Origin: Pseudanabaenaceae cyanobacterium SKYG29
GTDB taxonomy: Bacteria > Cyanobacteriota > Cyanobacteriia > Pseudanabaenales > Pseudanabaenaceae
NCBI GenBank assembly: GCA_025055675.1
Contig: JANWWT010000001.1
Span: forward strand, 248,001 to 312,000
Reading direction: 5' to 3'
Length of the DNA: 64,000 bases
Shown: positions 59,875 through 64,000 of the stretch, one piece after another
Layout: every line of letters begins with the position of its first letter
Position numbering within the stretch: position 1 is the stretch's first letter
The notes under the pieces: model-generated
Told to the model about the DNA's origin: nothing
The model's input: only the letters and a program-made list of their open reading frames with translations
The model's database searches: none
Position numbers and translations under genes: made by a program

Positions 59875-61500
59875 TTAGGCAGGAATCGATCGGAGTAGCT
59901 GGCGGGTATATTCCGCTTGGGGTTGTTGATAGATTTGGTCAGCTAAGCCCTGTTCTACAATCCTGCCGCCGCACATAACCACCATCCGATCGCTCATGAA
60001 TTTCACCACACTCAAATCATGGGAGATGAAAATATAGGTGAGCTGGAATTCTTTTTGCAGAGACTTTAACAGATTCAGGACTTGGGCTTGCACTGATACA
60101 TCCAGCGCCGAAACAGCCTCATCAGCAATGACCAAGCTTGGGCGGAGAATCAAAGCCCTGGCGATGGAAATCCGTTGTTTCTGTCCCCCTGAAAAGGCAT
60201 GGGGATAGCGGGACATAGCGTCTGCATCTAGTCCTACCTTGCGTAATAATTCAACTACTGCTCCTCTTCTTTCCTCCCTTGTGCGATAAACACCATGGAT
60301 GATTAAGGGTTCTTCCAGGGCAGCCCCGATCGTCATTTTGGGATTGAGGGAACCCACCGGGTCTTGAAAGACCATCTGCATCTGTCTTCTTACCGATCGG
60401 GGTCTGGATTTACCTAGTAGCTGATTTTGAAAAATGATCTTGCCCCGTTGGGGAGAAATAAGACCGACGATCGCCCTTGCTAGAGTTGTCTTACCGCTGC
60501 CTGATTCCCCTACAATCCCCAGAGTTTCCCCAGGGAAAACCTCAAAGCCCACATCTTCCAGAGCATAGGTTTGTTTTATGTAACTAACACTCAGTCCTTC
60601 CACCTGCAGGAGGGGAGCAATTCCTGCTGGCATCTCATAGGCAGGCGCAGGCACACCGAGCAAAGGATTATCGGGTATTTTGGGAATAATTTTGCCGTCG
60701 GCTGTTTCTGTCATATAGTCCTGCACAGTTGGTAAATACAGAAGACGCAGATGGGGACGGGGACGACAGGCGAGCAGACCCCTAGTGTAAGGATGGCGAG
60801 GTTTATTAAACACTTCTTGGGTTGTGCCACTCTCTACACAACGACCGCGGTACATAACCACCAATTTATCACTCACTTGTTTCACCACACCCAGGTCATG
60901 GCTAATGAAGATCAAAGACATCGATCGGGAACGGCGTAGATTATTCAGCAATTCCAAGATCGTTGCTTGCACAGTCACATCCAAGGCAGTAGTGGGTTCA
61001 TCGGCAATCAAGAGGTCAGGATTACCCGCCAAAGCCATGGCAATCATCACTCGCTGTACTTGACCACCAGAAATCTGGTGAGGATAACGTTTAGCAAAAC
61101 TAGCAGGCAACTGCACTTCTTGTAAGAGAGAAATTACCTGCTCTTCTGCCTGTCTAGCAGTTACATTTTGGTGCTGTAAAATTGCCTCTCTAATCTGATA
61201 ACCACAAGTAAATAGGGGATTGAGAGAACTCATTGGCTCTTGAAAGATCATCCCGATTCTCTTGCCCCGATAGTTTTCCTTGGCGGTCAAAAGATTGGTC
61301 CCATCCAACTCTATGCTACCTGCCACTACTTTTCCATTAGCTGGCAGCAGTCCCATAATTGCTAGTGCTGTTGCGGACTTACCAGACCCCGATTCCCCCA
61401 CAATTCCCAGGGATTCCCCCCGATCGAGGCTGAAAGACAAATCCTGGACAACTGTTTTGCCATCAAAGGCAATGGCAAGATTTTGTACGTCTAGAAGCAT
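59875..61500 (-). CDS. Fused dipeptide/oligopeptide-type ABC transporter ATPase, paralogue 2
   Basis: The 541-residue protein again has two ABC domains in one chain. The first has GESGSGKSATALAIMG, ISGGQVQRVMIAMAL and LLIADEPTTALD; the second has GESGSGKTTLARAIVG, FSGGQKQRISIARALIL and LVIADEAVSALD. In this last, Ala replaces the usual Pro. Unlike the copy at 17575-19050, a 60-residue insert joins the halves (VQDYMTETADGKIIPKIPDN). It resembles E. coli GsiA/YejF-type ATPases. Transported solute is unknown and no permease is nearby. ATG 61500 opens MLLDVQNLAIAF; longer in-frame starts would cross the divergent gene at 61550. Confidence 0.9.
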   Translation of the reverse strand: MLLDVQNLAIAFDGKTVVQDLSFSLDRGESLGIVGESGSGKSATALAIMGLLPANGKVVAGSIELDGTNLLTAKENYRGKRIGMIFQEPMSSLNPLFTCGYQIREAILQHQNVTARQAEEQVISLLQEVQLPASFAKRYPHQISGGQVQRVMIAMALAGNPDLLIADEPTTALDVTVQATILELLNNLRRSRSMSLIFISHDLGVVKQVSDKLVVMYRGRCVESGTTQEVFNKPRHPYTRGLLACRPRPHLRLLYLPTVQDYMTETADGKIIPKIPDNPLLGVPAPAYEMPAGIAPLLQVEGLSVSYIKQTYALEDVGFEVFPGETLGIVGESGSGKTTLARAIVGLISPQRGKIIFQNQLLGKSRPRSVRRQMQMVFQDPVGSLNPKMTIGAALEEPLIIHGVYRTREERRGAVVELLRKVGLDADAMSRYPHAFSGGQKQRISIARALILRPSLVIADEAVSALDVSVQAQVLNLLKSLQKEFQLTYIFISHDLSVVKFMSDRMVVMCGGRIVEQGLADQIYQQPQAEYTRQLLRSIPA

Positions 61501-61549
61501 AGAGCTGGCTAAAATGTGATAGGATTTGACTATGTTATTGTAGCCAATT

Positions 61550-61933
61550 ATGACCCCTGAAACAGAGCAGAGGATTATAGATACCCTCGATCGGTTGGTT
61601 CGCACGGTCGACCAATTGACAGCAAGAGTTGACAATCTAACTACGAGAGTTGACCAACTAACTGCAGAAGTTAGTTCCCAACGCCAGGAGTTAGAAACTC
61701 AGCGGGCGGAATTACGAGTGCAGGAAGAACGCTTGACGCGCGTGGAAGATAGACTAACCCGTGTAGAAACTGACCTAGGGGAATTGATTAATGAAGTAAG
61801 GAGGTGGAACGAGCGTATAGAAACATACCAGAAGGGCTCAGACAAACTAGTGAATTTAGCCTCCAGTCTGATTGTGGGTGCTTGTGTAGCAATTATTGCA
61901 GGCGTCGTATTGGCGATCGTAAGAGGGATGTAG
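61550..61933 (+). CDS. Coiled-coil protein with C-terminal membrane anchor
   Basis: The 127-residue protein is a long heptad coiled coil (QLTARVDNLTTRVDQLTAEV, then LTRVEDRLTRVETDLGELIN) followed by one membrane helix (LASSLIVGACVAIIAGVVLAIV) at the C-terminus, giving a tail-anchored topology. Similar short proteins (TRVDRLE-type repeats) are frequent in cyanobacteria with no known function. It diverges from the ABC ATPase gene with 49 bases between starts, and the thioredoxin-like ferredoxin gene begins two bases after its stop. Confidence 0.75.
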   Translation: MTPETEQRIIDTLDRLVRTVDQLTARVDNLTTRVDQLTAEVSSQRQELETQRAELRVQEERLTRVEDRLTRVETDLGELINEVRRWNERIETYQKGSDKLVNLASSLIVGACVAIIAGVVLAIVRGM

Positions 61934-61935
61934 AA

Positions 61936-62448
61936 ATGAAGGCAGAGACAACCACAGTTACTTATCAGGGGAAGTTTTTGGGGTTCACAACCCTCGATGG
62001 TTACAAACTGAAATACTTTCGCTTACTAACAGACAAGGGTGAATACATTATTAAAATTCCCAAGGAAGAGCGACTGCACTACTACAAGACCTTGCAGGTG
62101 GGTGATGATGTGGTTACCACTGTCACGGAATGTTTTGATTGGAAGAAGGGGATCACAAAGAGGAAAGCGATCGAGATTGACAAACAGCAAACTACTACAG
62201 CTGACACGGAAGACAGGAAAACAAAGGTAGCTATCAAAGTATTAGTGTGTCAGGAATGCAAGGGCAGCAATCAATTGATAGGAGAACTGCAAAGACAGCT
62301 AGGGACTGCAGTGACAATCAAGCCGACCGGCTGTATGAAACGATGTAAAACTGGTCCCAATGCAACAGTTATGCCCCTTAAGCAGTCATTTACTAATGTG
62401 CAAGATGTCACACCGATCGTCAACCTTATCAACGAAAGTTTACAGTAG
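61936..62448 (+). CDS. Thioredoxin-like (2Fe-2S) ferredoxin domain protein
   Basis: Read from ATG 61936, two bases after the upstream stop, this is a 170-residue protein. The N-terminal half (VTYQGKFLGFTTLDGYKLKYFRL, about 1-85) is a beta domain with no recognised name. The C-terminal half has four cysteines, C105 and C108 (LVCQECKG) and C133 and C137 (PTGCMKRCKTGPN), in the arrangement of thioredoxin-like [2Fe-2S] ferredoxins. A redox or metal-handling role is likely but the partner is unknown. It is followed by cysS after 11 bases. Confidence 0.8.
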   Translation: MKAETTTVTYQGKFLGFTTLDGYKLKYFRLLTDKGEYIIKIPKEERLHYYKTLQVGDDVVTTVTECFDWKKGITKRKAIEIDKQQTTTADTEDRKTKVAIKVLVCQECKGSNQLIGELQRQLGTAVTIKPTGCMKRCKTGPNATVMPLKQSFTNVQDVTPIVNLINESLQ

Positions 62449-62459
62449 AGAGGCAAGCA

Positions 62460-63968
62460 GTGAGTCTACGTTTATTCAATAGTCTGACAAGGCAGAAGGA
62501 GGAATTTGTCCCCCTAGAGCCGGGGAAGGTGAAGATGTATGTCTGCGGGGTAACGGTGTATGACTTTTGCCATCTTGGTCATGCCCGTGCCTATGTAGTT
62601 TGGGATGTTGTAAGGAGGTACTTGGAGTTTTCCGGTTATCAGGTCTGCTATGTGCAAAACATTACTGACATAGATGACAAAATTATTAAGCGAGCACAGA
62701 CAGAAGGAGTCGTTCGGCGAGGCTCACGAGCCGTGGATTTTACAGAGATAACCGATCGTTACATCCAAGCCTACAACGAGGACATGGCAAAGTTAAACAT
62801 AAAGCCTGCCGATCGTTATCCCCGTGCCACAGAACATATACCCCAGATGATCGAGCTGATTCAGTCTCTTATAGAAAAAGACATTGCCTACGAAGCTGGT
62901 GGAGATGTCTATTATGCAGTCCAGAAATTCCCTAGCTATGGCAAGTTATCCCATCGCACATTGGACAGTATGCAAGCTGGTGCTAGTGGCAGAGTGGAGG
63001 ATGAGCCTCTGAAACGTTACCCCTTCGATTTCGCCCTCTGGAAATTAGCTAAACCTGGTGAACCTTTTTGGGAGTCTCCCTGGGGCAAAGGTAGACCGGG
63101 CTGGCATATCGAGTGCTCAGCTATGGTAAAGAGCTGTTTAGGAGAAACGATCGATATTCACGCAGGGGGAGCAGACTTACAATTTCCCCACCACGAAAAC
63201 GAAATTGCTCAATCGGAGGCAGCTACAGGTGCTCCCCTGGCTAAATACTGGATGCACAACGGTTTTGTCAACATCAGTGGCGAAAAGATGTCCAAATCCC
63301 TAGGCAACTTCAAAACTATCCGCTCCCTGCTGGAATACTATCATCCCATGGCTTTGCGGTTGTTCATCTTGCAGGCCCACTACAGACAACCGATCGATTT
63401 CACGGAAGAAGCGATAGCTAGTGCGAGTAAGTCCTGGCAGTTGTTGGCAGGGGGGCTAACCTTTGCCGATGATTTTCCTACGTTAGTGGACGAAGAAGAC
63501 CAACCACTTAATCAGACTTACTTAGCAGAATTTCAATCGGCTATGGATGATGACTTCAACACACCAATGGCACTATCTGTTGTCTTTGACTTGGCTAAGA
63601 CCTTGAAGAAAGAGAGAAACCTAGTCACCCATGGTAGCCAACCGCACTATGACCAGAAGGAGCTGAAATCAATTTGGCAGACGTTTTATACTCTCTGTGA
63701 TGTCCTTGGTCTGGCACCGCCCCCTCAGATCAGAGACTACATACCACCCCAGCAACCGACTTCGGCCAGCTTCGTTGAGCCGATTGATAAGCACAAACAG
63801 CTAGGAATTACAGAAGAAACGATCGAACAATTGATTGCCCAGCGCAGAGAAGCGAAAAAACAGAAAAATTATCAGGAAGCTGATCGAATTAGAAATGAGC
63901 TACGGGAGAAGGGAATTGAGCTGATCGACCTACCCGGGGGAGTGACGAAGTGGAAATACAAAGACTAG
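62460..63968 (+). CDS. cysS: Cysteinyl-tRNA synthetase
   Basis: The 502-residue class I synthetase charges tRNA-Cys. It has the zinc-binding cysteine [21 protein letters not shown] with the HIGH-type [15 protein letters not shown] (Zn ligand Cys), [11 protein letters not shown], and the KMSKS motif [11 protein letters not shown]. The start codon is GTG at 62460 ([15 protein letters not shown]). Family relatives begin at the same point. It is probably cotranscribed with the ferredoxin-like and coiled-coil genes. Confidence 0.96.
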   Translation: MSLRLFNSLTRQKEEFVPLEPGKVKMYVCGVTVYDFCHLGHARAYVVWDVVRRYLEFSGYQVCYVQNITDIDDKIIKRAQTEGVVRRGSRAVDFTEITDRYIQAYNEDMAKLNIKPADRYPRATEHIPQMIELIQSLIEKDIAYEAGGDVYYAVQKFPSYGKLSHRTLDSMQAGASGRVEDEPLKRYPFDFALWKLAKPGEPFWESPWGKGRPGWHIECSAMVKSCLGETIDIHAGGADLQFPHHENEIAQSEAATGAPLAKYWMHNGFVNISGEKMSKSLGNFKTIRSLLEYYHPMALRLFILQAHYRQPIDFTEEAIASASKSWQLLAGGLTFADDFPTLVDEEDQPLNQTYLAEFQSAMDDDFNTPMALSVVFDLAKTLKKERNLVTHGSQPHYDQKELKSIWQTFYTLCDVLGLAPPPQIRDYIPPQQPTSASFVEPIDKHKQLGITEETIEQLIAQRREAKKQKNYQEADRIRNELREKGIELIDLPGGVTKWKYKD

Positions 63969-64000
63969 GGTACTAGCTTTAGGAACTTCTTCCTTCCTAC

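Overview
The window comes from a cyanobacterial chromosome. The evidence is the photosystem I gene psaD, a complete cmpABCD bicarbonate transporter operon, a ferredoxin-dependent 8-vinyl reductase of the BciB type for chlorophyll synthesis, a PAM68-type photosystem II assembly protein next to rpsO, and several families largely confined to cyanobacteria and plastids (DUF3155, DUF751, Ycf35/DUF1257, DUF4336, KGK). The palindrome CGATCG, the core of the cyanobacterial HIP1 repeat, is very dense: eight copies lie in the first 1,050 bases, although none of those eight is the full GCGATCGC octamer. Genes are closely packed on both strands with many ATGA-type overlaps. No insertion sequence, prophage or CRISPR array was seen.

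Layout. 1-6.6 kb: the start of an RTX-like protein cut by the window edge, a HlyD-family membrane fusion protein, bciB, a WecA/MraY-family sugar-phosphate transferase, a small two-helix membrane protein, metK, DUF3155 and a secreted protein of unknown role. 6.7-11.3 kb: thrC, dxr, an HtrA-like protease, trmB and, on the other strand, psaD, whose terminator lies inside the 3' end of trmB. 11.4-19 kb: a large FG-GAP/RTX calcium-binding protein, a small secreted protein, lptC-dusB, tRNA-Leu(CAA), DUF4126 and a fused peptide-type ABC ATPase. 19.1-26.5 kb: a diguanylate cyclase heading a run of small genes (DUF751, a coiled-coil protein, a low-molecular-weight tyrosine phosphatase, DUF4336), then a 1001-residue membrane coiled-coil protein coupled to truB. 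26.5-35.6 kb: aroF-PAM68-rpsO plus a 44-residue membrane peptide, an ammonium transporter directly behind a pseudo-receiver gene, upp, a DUF1501/DUF1800 secreted pair, and purH.

36-46.7 kb is the most unusual part. It has a secreted EndoU-type ribonuclease with two N-terminal repeats, a tandem pair of Uma2-family nucleases, clpC, an aminotransferase, and then a compact six-gene run: dynamin-like GTPase, two KGK-domain proteins, an HNH nuclease and two FluC/CrcB fluoride channel subunits. The first four members of that run are the best candidate here for an undescribed functional unit, though this rests only on gene order and overlap. 46.9-52.1 kb is cmpABCD (BCT1 bicarbonate uptake) with an extra 66-codon frame between cmpA and cmpB. 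52.2-64 kb: DUF6671, a DUF2997-Ycf35-ferredoxin operon, cimA, purB, ileS, a second fused peptide-type ABC ATPase, a coiled-coil membrane protein, a thioredoxin-like ferredoxin and cysS.

How the genes fit together: most are housekeeping (methionine cycle, threonine, isoleucine precursors, aromatic amino acids, purines, isoprenoids, tRNA charging and modification) mixed with photosynthesis and inorganic carbon/nitrogen acquisition genes. Starts were chosen by Shine-Dalgarno spacing, overlap and family N-termini, and several differ from the longest open frame. All family assignments come from motif recognition by eye, with no database search.
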